A stretch of DNA of 64,000 nt, from NCBI GenBank assembly GCA_017302435.1, contig JAFLDL010000007.1, positions 1-64,000 on the forward strand, read 5' to 3'. Below, piece after piece: positions 26,997-35,716 of this stretch. The notes below the pieces were generated by a model, which was not told the DNA's origin, did not search any database, and saw nothing but the letters and a program-made list of their open reading frames with translations. Origin of the DNA: Candidatus Accumulibacter necessarius (lineage in GTDB: Bacteria > Pseudomonadota > Gammaproteobacteria > Burkholderiales > Rhodocyclaceae). Numbering within the stretch: the stretch's first letter is position 1; the number at the start of each line of letters is the position of its first letter. The position numbers and the translations under genes were made by a program.

Positions 26997-27536
26997 ATGA
27001 ACGCCACCCGCAATTCACCACAGTCTTCCCGCCTGGTCACCAGTTGTCGGAGCTGTCGGTCAGCCATAGCGTTGACCCTAGCTTGCCTTGTGCCATCAGC
27101 GCTTGCCGAGGGAATCGAACCGGCATCGAAGGGGCAAACGGTGTATGTCCCGATCTACTCCGAGATTCGGCATGCCAACGTCGCATCCTCGGGGCGAATC
27201 GACAGCACGCTAATGTCGGTCCTGGTCAGCGTCCGCAACACCGACCCGAAGAACGCGATCCGCATCGTCGCCGCCCCCTACTACAACACCGATGGCGGCC
27301 TGGTGCGCAATTCGGTGCCGAAACCCAGGGTAATTCCACCATTCGGCACCTTTGAGCTCTTCGTCGAACTGCGCGAGAACGCCGGGGGTTCCGGTGCCAA
27401 CTATGCGATCAAGTGGGAAGCCGAGAAGCCGGACACACTGGTTTCGCCGCCGACAATCGAGGCCCTCCATTCGAGGTTCCAGGCGGGCTATTCGGTCGCC
27501 TTCATTTCGCGCGGCAGGGCGATATCGGAACCTTGA
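26997..27536 (+). CDS. DUF3124 secreted protein
   Basis: A 179-residue exported protein: an N-terminal signal (about residues 18-38, ending PSALAEG) then a DUF3124 domain with QTVYVPIYSEIRHA, SVLVSVRNTDPKNAI and VPKPRVIPPFGTFELFVE. The fold looks immunoglobulin-like, but its function is not known. The ATG at 26997 follows AAGGAG at a good distance, and the upstream frame to 26880 is not needed. Confidence 0.82.
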   Translation: MNATRNSPQSSRLVTSCRSCRSAIALTLACLVPSALAEGIEPASKGQTVYVPIYSEIRHANVASSGRIDSTLMSVLVSVRNTDPKNAIRIVAAPYYNTDGGLVRNSVPKPRVIPPFGTFELFVELRENAGGSGANYAIKWEAEKPDTLVSPPTIEALHSRFQAGYSVAFISRGRAISEP

Positions 27537-27585
27537 CGCGGCCGCTCCGGCTGCGCCGGCCACGCCGCTTCCCGCAATCACGCTA

Positions 27586-28134
27586 ATGCCCGACGCGAAG
27601 CAGCTGGTCAAGCTGACCACGACGCCTGAGGACCACCGGATCGCCCAGCTCGCGGCAGCAGCGATCGGTCTCTCACTGATCGACGCGGCCATCCCGCTGC
27701 CATTGCCGGGTATCAAGCCCGGCCTGGCCAACATCGTAACCCTGATCGTCCTGGCGCGCTACGGCTGGATAGCTGCCGCCTGGGTCAGTGGCCTGCGTAT
27801 CTTCGCCGGTAGCCTGCTGCTGGGCTACTTTCTTTCGCCCGGATTCTTCATGAGCCTCACCGGCGCGCTGTTCAGCCTGCTGACGCTGGCTCTGGCAATT
27901 CGATTGCCGCGCCGCTACTTCGGGCCAGTCAGTTGGAGCGTGTTGGCGGCCTTTGCCCACATTGGTGGCCAGCTGCTGCTGGCCCGATGGTGGCTCATTC
28001 CACATGATGGCCTGTTCCTTCTGCTCCCTTTTTTCGCGGTGGCTGCACTCGTTTTCGGTATCATCAATGGCCTGATTGCCGCGCGCCTGCTTGAGGAACT
28101 GCCGGCCACAGAGAGCGAGATCGAAAATGCCTGA
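27586..28134 (+). CDS. Gx transporter family membrane protein (heptaprenyl diphosphate synthase component I-like)
   Basis: A 182-residue membrane protein with about five hydrophobic segments, including LPGIKPGLANIVTLIVL near residue 41 and the C-terminal LVFGIINGLIAARLL. It matches the ECF-substrate-component-like Gx transporter family, which is often mislabelled heptaprenyl diphosphate synthase component I. In many bacteria it neighbours isoprenoid or quinone genes; here ubiX starts inside its 3' end, with an 8-base overlap, which fits a quinone link. The start at 27586 follows a weak binding site. Confidence 0.78.
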   Translation: MPDAKQLVKLTTTPEDHRIAQLAAAAIGLSLIDAAIPLPLPGIKPGLANIVTLIVLARYGWIAAAWVSGLRIFAGSLLLGYFLSPGFFMSLTGALFSLLTLALAIRLPRRYFGPVSWSVLAAFAHIGGQLLLARWWLIPHDGLFLLLPFFAVAALVFGIINGLIAARLLEELPATESEIENA

Positions 28135-28744
28135 ACCCATCTGCCTGGCTTTCACCGGCGCCTCCGGCATGCCCTACGGTGTACGCTTGCTCGAATGTCT
28201 GCTGGCCGCCGGTTGCCGGGTGCAGCTCCTCTACTCACAGGTCGCACAGATTGTCGCCAGACAGGAAATGGGGCTCGACCTCCCCGCGCGCGCCAGTGAT
28301 GCGCGTCGATGCTTTGAGGAGCGCTTCCCGGGCTTGCCGGGCCGGCTTGAAGTCTACGGCCGAGAAGAATGGTTTGCACCGCTCGCCAGCGGGTCCAACC
28401 CGCCGGGCGCGATGGTCATCTGCCCGTGCTCAATGGGTACGCTGGCGGCGATTGCCCAAGGACTGGCCAGCAAGCTGATCGAACGGGCGGCCGATGTGGT
28501 CCTCAAGGAAGGGCGCAAGCTGATCCTGGTCCCGCGCGAGACGCCGCTGTCGGCGATCCATCTCGAAAACATGTTGCGTCTGTCGCGAGCCGGCGCCGTG
28601 ATCCTGCCCCCCTGTCCGGGCTTCTATCACCATCCGCAACGCGTCGAGGACCTGGTCGACTTCGTCGTTGCCCGCATCCTCGACCAGCTGCAGGTGCCGC
28701 ACACGCTCATGCAGCGATGGGGAGAAAATGAGGCCTCGCGATGA
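28127..28744 (+). CDS. ubiX: flavin prenyltransferase UbiX
   Basis: A 205-residue flavoprotein that attaches a dimethylallyl group to FMN to make the prenyl-FMN cofactor of UbiD decarboxylases in ubiquinone synthesis. Landmarks: FTGASGMPYGVRLLE (FMN binding), VICPCSMGTLAAIAQGLA, VLVPRETPLSAIHLENM and the C-terminal VLPPCPGFYHHP. Its start overlaps the Gx transporter gene and its stop overlaps a 56-codon ORF (ATGA). Confidence 0.95.
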   Translation: MPEPICLAFTGASGMPYGVRLLECLLAAGCRVQLLYSQVAQIVARQEMGLDLPARASDARRCFEERFPGLPGRLEVYGREEWFAPLASGSNPPGAMVICPCSMGTLAAIAQGLASKLIERAADVVLKEGRKLILVPRETPLSAIHLENMLRLSRAGAVILPPCPGFYHHPQRVEDLVDFVVARILDQLQVPHTLMQRWGENEASR

Positions 28745-28911
28745 GGCTGTGCGGGTGGCATGTCGTTCACGCTACCGCCGTGATTGACTACCGGCTGCTT
28801 GACATCCGGCTGCTGCAGAATCTGGCGAAGCCGAGGCGCCTGGAACTGGAGGACCCCGTCGTGCGCCTGCCGGCCCTCTCGGTCTGGCTGTCGCAACGCC
28901 GGCAGCCGTGA
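28741..28911 (+). CDS. small unknown protein overlapping both neighbours
   Basis: A 56-residue frame whose ATG overlaps the ubiX stop (ATGA) and whose stop overlaps the GTG start of the MFS gene (GTGA). It has no signal or membrane segment; it is rich in Leu and Arg, with WHVVHATAVIDYRLLDIRLL at the centre. I recognise no family. The two 4-base overlaps are the pattern of translationally coupled genes and are the main support; alternatively this is spacer that merely looks open. Confidence 0.5.
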   Translation: MRLCGWHVVHATAVIDYRLLDIRLLQNLAKPRRLELEDPVVRLPALSVWLSQRRQP

Positions 28912-30128
28912 GGGTCGCTGCACGCTCGTGGCCGGCGCTGGTGCTCGTCTTCTGTAGTGCGGAGACGTTTTCGATGGCTGGCTTTGCGCTGGTACCGTCG
29001 CTGCTGCCGCAGCTGTCACGACAATGGTCGATGTCGGCGACAGAAGGCGGCTGGCTTGGCGGCATTTTCTTCCTCGGCTACATCCTGGCCGTACCAGTCC
29101 TGGTCAGCCTGACCGATCGTATCGACGCACGCCGCATCTACCTCGCCAGTGCTGCCCTGAGCGGGCTCGCACTGGCGGGCTTTGCCGGTCTTGCCGACAG
29201 TTTCGCAACCGCCCTTGGCTGGTGGTGGCTTGCCGGCCTCGGCCTGGCGGGCACTTACATGCCGGGTCTGAAGGCGCTGACCGATCGGCTACCGGTCGCC
29301 GCCCAGTCGCGGGGTACCGCTTTCTATACGGCCACATTTGGTGTCGGAGCGGGTCTGTCCTATCTCTGGATTGGACTATCACAGATCCTGCTGCCATGGC
29401 GTTGGCTATTCGCCCTGGCGGCAGCTTGTGCGGCAGTGTCGGTGCTGCTGATCTGGCATGGGGTATCGCCGGGCACTTCACCGACTCCTGTCAAGGCCCA
29501 TCGGGGCCATTGGCGGGAGGTTCTCCACGACCGACGTACCCTGGCCTTCTGTGGGGCCTACTTCGGTCACAACTGGGAGCTCTTCGGTTTCCGCGCGTGG
29601 CTGGTGGCTTACCTGACCTGGACCCACGCCATGTCCCCGGATCCATGGACAACGATGCCGGGATTGATTGCCGCGCTGGCGACTTTCCTCGCTGTACCCG
29701 CAAGCATCCTCGGCAACGAAGGGGCGCATCGCTGGGGACGCCAGCGTTGGCTTCAGGGCGTCATGCCCCTTTCCTGCGCCCTGGCTCTCGTCGTCGGCTT
29801 CTCGGGGAACCTCCCGAGCCACTGGCTGATACCCCTGATTCTCGTCTACGCGGCAAGCATGAATCTCGATTCGGCAGCGCTGACCGCCGGTGTGCTCGCC
29901 GAAACACCGCCCGAAAGACGCGGCACGACGCTCGCGCTGTACTCTTCGATAGGCTTCGCCGGCGGTTTCATTGGACCGGTGGCCTTTGGCGTGGCGCTCG
30001 ATGCCTGGGGTCGTTCCAGTCCCAGCGGCTGGACGGCCGGCTTCGTAACGCTGGCCGCTGGCGTTGGCGTCGGGCGCTGGGCGATCGGCAGGATCGAGAG
30101 GCCAGCGACCGGCAAGGGCGCGTCATGA
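28908..30128 (+). CDS. MFS transporter
   Basis: A 406-residue inner-membrane carrier with about twelve hydrophobic segments. It carries the MFS signature after helix 2 (LVSLTDRIDARRIYLAS, a variant of the G-x-x-x-D-R-x-G-R motif) and a similar sequence after the central loop (residues ~190-215). The substrate cannot be read from the sequence. The GTG at 28908 overlaps the preceding small ORF stop. Placed after ubiX, it is probably the last gene of that unit. Confidence 0.88.
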   Translation: MRVAARSWPALVLVFCSAETFSMAGFALVPSLLPQLSRQWSMSATEGGWLGGIFFLGYILAVPVLVSLTDRIDARRIYLASAALSGLALAGFAGLADSFATALGWWWLAGLGLAGTYMPGLKALTDRLPVAAQSRGTAFYTATFGVGAGLSYLWIGLSQILLPWRWLFALAAACAAVSVLLIWHGVSPGTSPTPVKAHRGHWREVLHDRRTLAFCGAYFGHNWELFGFRAWLVAYLTWTHAMSPDPWTTMPGLIAALATFLAVPASILGNEGAHRWGRQRWLQGVMPLSCALALVVGFSGNLPSHWLIPLILVYAASMNLDSAALTAGVLAETPPERRGTTLALYSSIGFAGGFIGPVAFGVALDAWGRSSPSGWTAGFVTLAAGVGVGRWAIGRIERPATGKGAS

Positions 30129-30307
30129 GCGATCATGGGAACCGCGTCGGTCGGTTGGCGCCCGCGGCGTCGCCGGCGGCTTGGGCGTCCTTGCCTTCGC
30201 CGGCAAAGTCTTGCAGTATTGTGCAATGCTTCCAGTAGTCCTCACTCGACGGTCAAAGCCTGCGGACCCTGTATATCCGGGTCGTCGTCCGCCGGGCGAC
30301 TGGTGAA

Positions 30308-33163
30308 ATGCCGACCACTGGCAACCGTTTCGTCGACAGCAATGAGCGCCAGCAAATGGAGGAACGCAACCACCAGCTGCTGGCAGAAATGCAGACACTG
30401 CTCAGCAACGCGCTCGTCGGAATTGTGCACCTCAGGCAGCGGCGAGTCGTGTCATGCAACCGACGCCTGGAAGAGATCTTCGGTTATGCGCCAGACGAGT
30501 TGATCGGCGAGTCATCGGCAAGGTTCTATCCTTCGCGCGAGACCTTCGAGAAGGTCGGCACCCGCGCCTACGCCGTGGCCGCAGAAGGAAGAAACTTCAG
30601 TACCGAACTGATGCTCAGACGCAAGGATGGCAGCCTGTTCTGGGGCGCACTGACCGGCCGGGCAATCGATCCCGATCAGCCTCAGGAAGGCAGCATCTGG
30701 GTTTTCGCCGATATCTCCGAGCGCCGGGAAGCCGAGGAGGAATCCCGGAACCTCCTGCAGGCCGTCGAACAGAGCCCGGTCACCATCATCATTACCAGCC
30801 GCAGTGGCGAGATCGAATACGTTAACCCGAGCTTCACCCGGGTAACCGGCTATTCGCGACTCGAAGCAATTGGCCAGAACCCCCGCATTCTCAAGTCCGG
30901 TGAGGCCCCGCCCGAAACCTACCATGCCCTGTGGCAAACCCTGCTCGAGGGCAGGGTTTGGAGCGGTGTTTTTCACAACCGACGCAAGAACGGTACCTTG
31001 TTCTGGGAAAAGGCCTCCATTTCACCGATCTTCGGTGATCACGGCGAGGTGACGCACTATCTGGCGGTCAAGGAAGACGTGACCGAGCGCTTGCTTGCCG
31101 AGAAGGCGCTGCGCGAGAGCGAGGAGGCCTTCCGCCGGCTTTTCGAGGACGCCAAGGACCCCTTGCTGCTCCTCAAGGGTGGCGCTTTCATCGACTGCAA
31201 CACCGCTACCCTGGAACTGCTCGGTTACCGGTCAAAGGCCGACTTTCTCGGCCATAGCCCGGACGATATCTCGCCGGCCTGCCAGCCAGACGGCCAGTCG
31301 TCGAGGGAAAAGGCGGCGACGATGATCACCACGGCGCTCAAAGTCGGCTTCCACCGATTCGAGTGGACGCACCTGCAGAGCGATGGCACCCCTGTTCAGG
31401 CGGAGGTGACCCTGACGCCGATCACGCTGCGTGGCGAAGTGATCTTGCACACCCTCTGGCGCGATATCCGTGAGCGTCGGGTAACCGAGAACCGCTTGCG
31501 TCTGCTGGCTGGCGTTTTCGAAAACAGCGCCGAGGCGATCATGGTTAGCGACCGCGACAATCGGATCCTTGAAGTCAACAATGCCTTCTCCCGCCTCACC
31601 GGATACGCCGCCGACGAGGTCCGTGGCAGCGATCCCCGGCTGCTGTCATCGGGGCGTTCAGCGCCGGAGGCGTATCGCGCCATGTGGCAGTCGATCAGGA
31701 GCACCGGCCAGTGGCAGGGTGAAATCTGGGACCGACGCAAGGACGGCAGCGTCTACCCGAAATGGCTTTCGATCTCCACCATCCGCGGCACAGACGGCAA
31801 CATTGAGCACTACATCGGCAGCTTCGTCGACATCTCGGAGCGCAAGGCGGCAGAAGAGAAGATCAACCATCTGGCGCATTTCGACACCCTGACCGACCTG
31901 CCCAACCGCGCCAACCTTCAGGGCCGGCTTGAGCAGGCGCTGGCCTCGGCACGACGCGACGGCCATCGCCGTCACGTCGCGGTGATGTTCCTGGATCTCG
32001 ATCGGTTCAAGAATATCAACGATACCCTGGGTCACCACATCGGCGATGCGCTACTGCTGGAAGTCTCGCGGCGATTGCGATCGAGCGTGCGGGAAAGCGA
32101 TGTCGTGGCTCGCCTGGGTGGCGACGAGTTCGTCGTTGTTCTGACCGGAGCTGACGCTGTCGCCGCCGAACGCATCGCCGGCAAGATGCTCCAGTCCCTG
32201 ACGCAACCCTATCACATCGATGGACAGTGTCTGCACACGACTTCAAGCATCGGCATTGCCGTCTTCCCCGGCGACGGTGAGACCGTCGACCTCCTGATGC
32301 GCAATGCAGACGCCGCGATGTATCAAGCGAAGGCGGCCGGGCGCAACAACGTCAAGTTCTTTGCTGCGAGCATGAACCAGGCCGCCCGAGACAGGCGTCA
32401 ACTGGAAGAGGATCTCCATCTCGCGCTGCAGAAAAAGCAGTTCGTGCTGCATTACCAGCCACAGGTCGATACCCAGCGCCGCATTTTTGCTACCGAGGTT
32501 CTTCTGCGCTGGCAACATCCGGAACATGGCCTGGTCCCCCCGGGCAGATTCATCCCGCTGGCCGAGGATACCGGGCTGATCGTTCCGATCGGGAAATGGG
32601 TACTGGAAACCGCCTGCGACCAGCTCAAGGCATGGTCCGTAGATGCCCGAACCCGCGACCTCCAGGTGGCCGTCAATGTCAGCGCACGCCAGTTCCGTCA
32701 GGCCGATTTCATCGAACAACTTCACGAACTGCTGGAACATAGCGGTGCCGATCCGACCCGCCTGAAACTCGAACTGACCGAAAGCCTGGTACTCGACAAT
32801 GTGACCGACACGATTGCGAAAATGAATGCCATCAAGCTGCTGGGTGTCACCTTCTCGATGGACGATTTCGGGACCGGCTATTCCTCGCTCTCGTACCTGA
32901 CCCGCCTGCCGCTTGACCAGCTCAAGATCGACCGCGCCTTTGTCAGTAGACTGCCAGACAATCAGAGTGATGCGGTCATCGCGCAAACCATCGTCACCAT
33001 GGGGCGCAGCCTTGGCTTGACGGTGATTGCCGAGGGAGTGGAGAGCGAGGCGCAGCGCCAGTTTCTTGACGGTCATGGCTGCCACGGCTACCAGGGGTTT
33101 CTCTTTGGTCGCCCCTTGCCGGTCGAAGCCTTTGAGCAATTGCTGCCGTCAGGAAGACAGTGA
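30308..33163 (+). CDS. PAS-PAS-PAS-PAS-GGDEF-EAL signalling protein
   Basis: A 951-residue c-di-GMP enzyme. Four PAS/PAC modules (about residues 25-145, 150-270, 280-390 and 400-515; PAS 1, 2 and 4 with the GY..DE/..LEAIGQNPRIL type signature) precede a GGDEF domain with intact GGDEF at 604-608 and an RESD I-site five residues before it, then an EAL-type domain beginning with EVLLRW (Glu730) and containing DDFGTGYSSLSYL. Both the cyclase and the phosphodiesterase look active, so the net direction is set by the PAS signals or by product inhibition. No membrane segments are evident, so it senses cytoplasmic cues such as redox or ligands. Its output could feed the riboswitch at 14 kb. Confidence 0.95.
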   Translation: MPTTGNRFVDSNERQQMEERNHQLLAEMQTLLSNALVGIVHLRQRRVVSCNRRLEEIFGYAPDELIGESSARFYPSRETFEKVGTRAYAVAAEGRNFSTELMLRRKDGSLFWGALTGRAIDPDQPQEGSIWVFADISERREAEEESRNLLQAVEQSPVTIIITSRSGEIEYVNPSFTRVTGYSRLEAIGQNPRILKSGEAPPETYHALWQTLLEGRVWSGVFHNRRKNGTLFWEKASISPIFGDHGEVTHYLAVKEDVTERLLAEKALRESEEAFRRLFEDAKDPLLLLKGGAFIDCNTATLELLGYRSKADFLGHSPDDISPACQPDGQSSREKAATMITTALKVGFHRFEWTHLQSDGTPVQAEVTLTPITLRGEVILHTLWRDIRERRVTENRLRLLAGVFENSAEAIMVSDRDNRILEVNNAFSRLTGYAADEVRGSDPRLLSSGRSAPEAYRAMWQSIRSTGQWQGEIWDRRKDGSVYPKWLSISTIRGTDGNIEHYIGSFVDISERKAAEEKINHLAHFDTLTDLPNRANLQGRLEQALASARRDGHRRHVAVMFLDLDRFKNINDTLGHHIGDALLLEVSRRLRSSVRESDVVARLGGDEFVVVLTGADAVAAERIAGKMLQSLTQPYHIDGQCLHTTSSIGIAVFPGDGETVDLLMRNADAAMYQAKAAGRNNVKFFAASMNQAARDRRQLEEDLHLALQKKQFVLHYQPQVDTQRRIFATEVLLRWQHPEHGLVPPGRFIPLAEDTGLIVPIGKWVLETACDQLKAWSVDARTRDLQVAVNVSARQFRQADFIEQLHELLEHSGADPTRLKLELTESLVLDNVTDTIAKMNAIKLLGVTFSMDDFGTGYSSLSYLTRLPLDQLKIDRAFVSRLPDNQSDAVIAQTIVTMGRSLGLTVIAEGVESEAQRQFLDGHGCHGYQGFLFGRPLPVEAFEQLLPSGRQ

Positions 33164-33175
33164 GCTGCCAGAGGA

Positions 33176-34240
33176 TCAGCCTGACAAACCAGGCGACAGC
33201 AGAAGCTTCCTGATTGGCGTCGGCAGCGCTGCAGCAGAGACATCCGCCAGCGGCAACCATTCCCACCGTGTTTCGCCTGCCGCAAGACCGAAGACTTCGA
33301 CGTCGCAGCGCAAAACCGTGATGGTCAGACGAAAATGGGTAAACACATGCCGAATCGGCGGTAGCGTCGACCTGCTCAGGATCCGGCAGCCCTGGCGCCC
33401 GGCAAAGGCGTCGGCAGACTCACCGATTCCTGCCGGCAAGCTCAGCAGACCACCCCAGATGCCGCTCAGCGGCAGGCGTTCGAGTAGCACTCGTCGGCCA
33501 TCGGTGAGCAATAGAACGCTGCTTGCACGTTCCGGAAGGGCTTTTCTCACGACCCGCTGTGGCAATTCGGCCTGCCGACCGTTCCGACAGGCGACGCAGA
33601 TCAGCTGCAGCGGACAGGCATCACAGGCCGGCCTGTGCCGTGAGCAAACCGTCGCACCCAGATCCATCATGCCTTGCGCGTAGGCCTCGATGCGGTCTTC
33701 CGGGAGCAATGCTTCGGCGAGCGACCACATCTCGCGTTCATGCTGGGCGGCGGAGTCGCCACGCTCGACCCCGAAGCAGCGCGCCAGCACACGCCTGACA
33801 TTGCCATCGAGGATGGCCGCCCGACGACCGAAGGCGAAGACGCTGATCGCGGCGGCGGTAGAACGGCCGATCCCCGGCAATTCGGCGTTTTCGTCCGGAT
33901 CAGAGGAGAACTTGCCGGCACGGTCGGCGAGAACGGTTTGCGCGCAGCGGTGCAGATTGCGTGCCCGCGCGTAATAGCCGAGTCCGGCCCAGATTTCGAG
34001 AACGCTTTCGACGGGCGCTTCAGCGAGTGCTTGCAGCGTGGGAAAACGCGCCAAGAAGCGATCGTAGTAGGGAATGACGGTCTGTACCTGCGTTTGCTGC
34101 AGCATGATTTCGGACAACCAGATGCGGTAGGCGTCACGAGTCTGCTGCCAGGGAAGCTGATGGCGGCCCTTCGCCTGCTGCCAAGCGATCACCCGACTGG
34201 CGAAGTCCAGCCCAACCGTCAGCCGGAGTTCAGCAGCCAT
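33176..34240 (-). CDS. mutY: A/G-specific adenine glycosylase
   Basis: A 354-residue base-excision repair enzyme that removes adenine paired with 8-oxoguanine. The helix-hairpin-helix is in ELPGIGRSTAAAI, catalytic Asp145 in ILDGNVRRVLAR, catalytic Glu44 in WLSEIMLQQTQV. The [4Fe-4S] loop has Cys199-x6-Cys206-x2-Cys209-x5-Cys215. The C-terminal NUDIX-like domain (residues ~235-350) recognises 8-oxoG. I use the ATG at 34240; a GTG three codons earlier is possible. Convergent with the GGDEF-EAL gene. Confidence 0.95.
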   Translation of the reverse strand: MAAELRLTVGLDFASRVIAWQQAKGRHQLPWQQTRDAYRIWLSEIMLQQTQVQTVIPYYDRFLARFPTLQALAEAPVESVLEIWAGLGYYARARNLHRCAQTVLADRAGKFSSDPDENAELPGIGRSTAAAISVFAFGRRAAILDGNVRRVLARCFGVERGDSAAQHEREMWSLAEALLPEDRIEAYAQGMMDLGATVCSRHRPACDACPLQLICVACRNGRQAELPQRVVRKALPERASSVLLLTDGRRVLLERLPLSGIWGGLLSLPAGIGESADAFAGRQGCRILSRSTLPPIRHVFTHFRLTITVLRCDVEVFGLAAGETRWEWLPLADVSAAALPTPIRKLLLSPGLSG

Positions 34241-34470
34241 GTGCAGCACAATCGTGTCGACAGGCGAAAGCTGCGCGGTGATAATTGCGCTCTCAATCTA
34301 CTTGCCCGCCCCGGACAGTCTGTGGTGTGAAGCGACCTGAATGAACGGCGCAAAAAGCTTGCGATGCGTTTTTTGCTGGCACCATGGCTATGAGTGGCAT
34401 CGTGGAACTTTCGGATTGCGTTACCAATGGTGAATCCTAGCACGCCCGAACAGCGCATCCGGTTCGCCTG

Positions 34471-35061
34471 ATGCGCCCACCTCTCGACTCTCCCGAAAGC
34501 TCGGAAACCGCAGCGACGATTGCCGATCTGCCCTGCCTCGACACCAGGACTGACCCAGCGACAGCGGCGAGCGACCAGATCTGCCGCGACTTCCGTGATG
34601 CCCTCGGAAGCTTTGCCACCGGCGTCACCGTGCTTACCACGCTGACATCAGACGGCAGACCGATCGGCGTCACCATCAGTTCCTTCAACTCGGTTTCGCT
34701 ACAACCGCCGCTGATCCTCTGGAGCCTTGCCTGCGATTCGCCGCGGCTTGAAGCCTTCCGCAATGCCAGCCATTACGCCGTCAACGTACTGGCGGCTGAT
34801 CAGGAGTGGGTCTCGGACTCTTTCGCCAACCGTGAGGACAACCGCTTCAGCGGCGTGAGAGTAAGCAAAGGACTCGCCGATGTGCCGCTGATCAAGGGCT
34901 GCGTGGCCTGGTTCGAGTGCAGCAACGAAGCACGCTATCCAGGTGGAGACCACCTCATCTTCCTGGGTCGCGTCCAGCGCTTTGCCCGCGGCGAGGTCAC
35001 AGAGCCGCTGATTTTCCATGCCGGTCGCTATCGGCGATTACGCGGCGACTCTGGCCAATAG
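34471..35061 (+). CDS. flavin reductase family protein
   Basis: A 196-residue protein of the flavin reductase-like FMN-binding split-barrel family. Landmarks: FATGVTVLTTLTSDGRPIG, VTISSFNSVSLQPPLILW, HYAVNVLAADQ and GDHLIFLGRVQRF. Members are the NAD(P)H:FMN reductase components of two-component monooxygenases or stand-alone reductases. The first ~35 residues are a polar extension before the domain. No monooxygenase partner lies nearby. The binding site before the ATG is weak. Confidence 0.85.
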   Translation: MRPPLDSPESSETAATIADLPCLDTRTDPATAASDQICRDFRDALGSFATGVTVLTTLTSDGRPIGVTISSFNSVSLQPPLILWSLACDSPRLEAFRNASHYAVNVLAADQEWVSDSFANREDNRFSGVRVSKGLADVPLIKGCVAWFECSNEARYPGGDHLIFLGRVQRFARGEVTEPLIFHAGRYRRLRGDSGQ

Positions 35062-35269
35062 AATCACAACGTCGGCAATCGACTTTCCGGATACCACCGT
35101 CGAACACGCTCGCTGGGGTGTTAAAGCGCAGCCTTTGTTTTCGACTGGGTATGCTCGCCATTATCTCTCGCCCACAATCACCAATGCCCCTGGGCCACCG
35201 CTTCCGAAGCGCGTGAATGTATTTCCGTTTTAGTGTATAAGAGCGATTTTGTTCAAGGAGGAATCGTCA

Positions 35270-35590
35270 ATGGCAAGCTACAGGGAACTACTCGCACAGC
35301 GCGCGGTTTTGGAAAAAGAAATAGAACAAGCTCGGCAAGCGGAATTGGCGGATGCCATTGGTCAGGCAAAGCAGTTGATTGCCGAGCATGGTTTAACGGC
35401 AGCGGATCTCGGCTTCAAAATGGCCGGCTCGACAGCAGGAACGGCGATTGAGAAAAAGCGGACCACGGTTGCCGTCAAATACCGAGGTCCCAATGGCGAA
35501 ACCTGGTCGGGCCGCGGCAAGGCGCCGAACTGGCTGACAAGCCAGGAAGGACAGGGGCGGCATCGGAACGAGTTTCTCGTTTCCCCGTGA
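35270..35590 (+). CDS. H-NS family nucleoid protein
   Basis: A 106-residue H-NS-type protein: an N-terminal coiled-coil oligomerisation region (residues ~3-45, rich in Glu, Gln and Ala) and a C-terminal DNA-binding domain with YRGPNGETWSGRGKAPNWL. The AT-hook-like core here is SGRGKAP. Such proteins bind AT-rich, often foreign DNA and silence it. The ATG at 35270 has a strong AGGAGG eight bases upstream. It is a single gene; a hairpin follows. Confidence 0.93.
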   Translation: MASYRELLAQRAVLEKEIEQARQAELADAIGQAKQLIAEHGLTAADLGFKMAGSTAGTAIEKKRTTVAVKYRGPNGETWSGRGKAPNWLTSQEGQGRHRNEFLVSP

Positions 35591-35619
35591 CAATGTTCTG
35601 TACAAGACATCCAGGGGCC

Positions 35620-35643
35620 GAAAGCTGAAACGACTCAGCTTTC
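35620..35643 (+). terminator. hairpin after the H-NS-type gene
   Basis: A 9-bp perfect inverted repeat (GAAAGCTGA, six-base loop, TCAGCTTTC) 30 bases after the stop codon. No T run follows, so it is either a weak or factor-assisted terminator or an mRNA 3'-end stabiliser. Confidence 0.5.
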
Positions 35644-35716
35644 CCGGTGATACGGCTCTGTTCCCGGCCTGCCGAAAGACACCACGAAATAATAATCAGC
35701 GGACCACGGCTGAAAG

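Noticed and set aside
26000..27067. 355-codon minus-strand frame opposite the FAH hydrolase
   Set aside because: Overlaps parts of two recognised genes on the other strand and has no motif.
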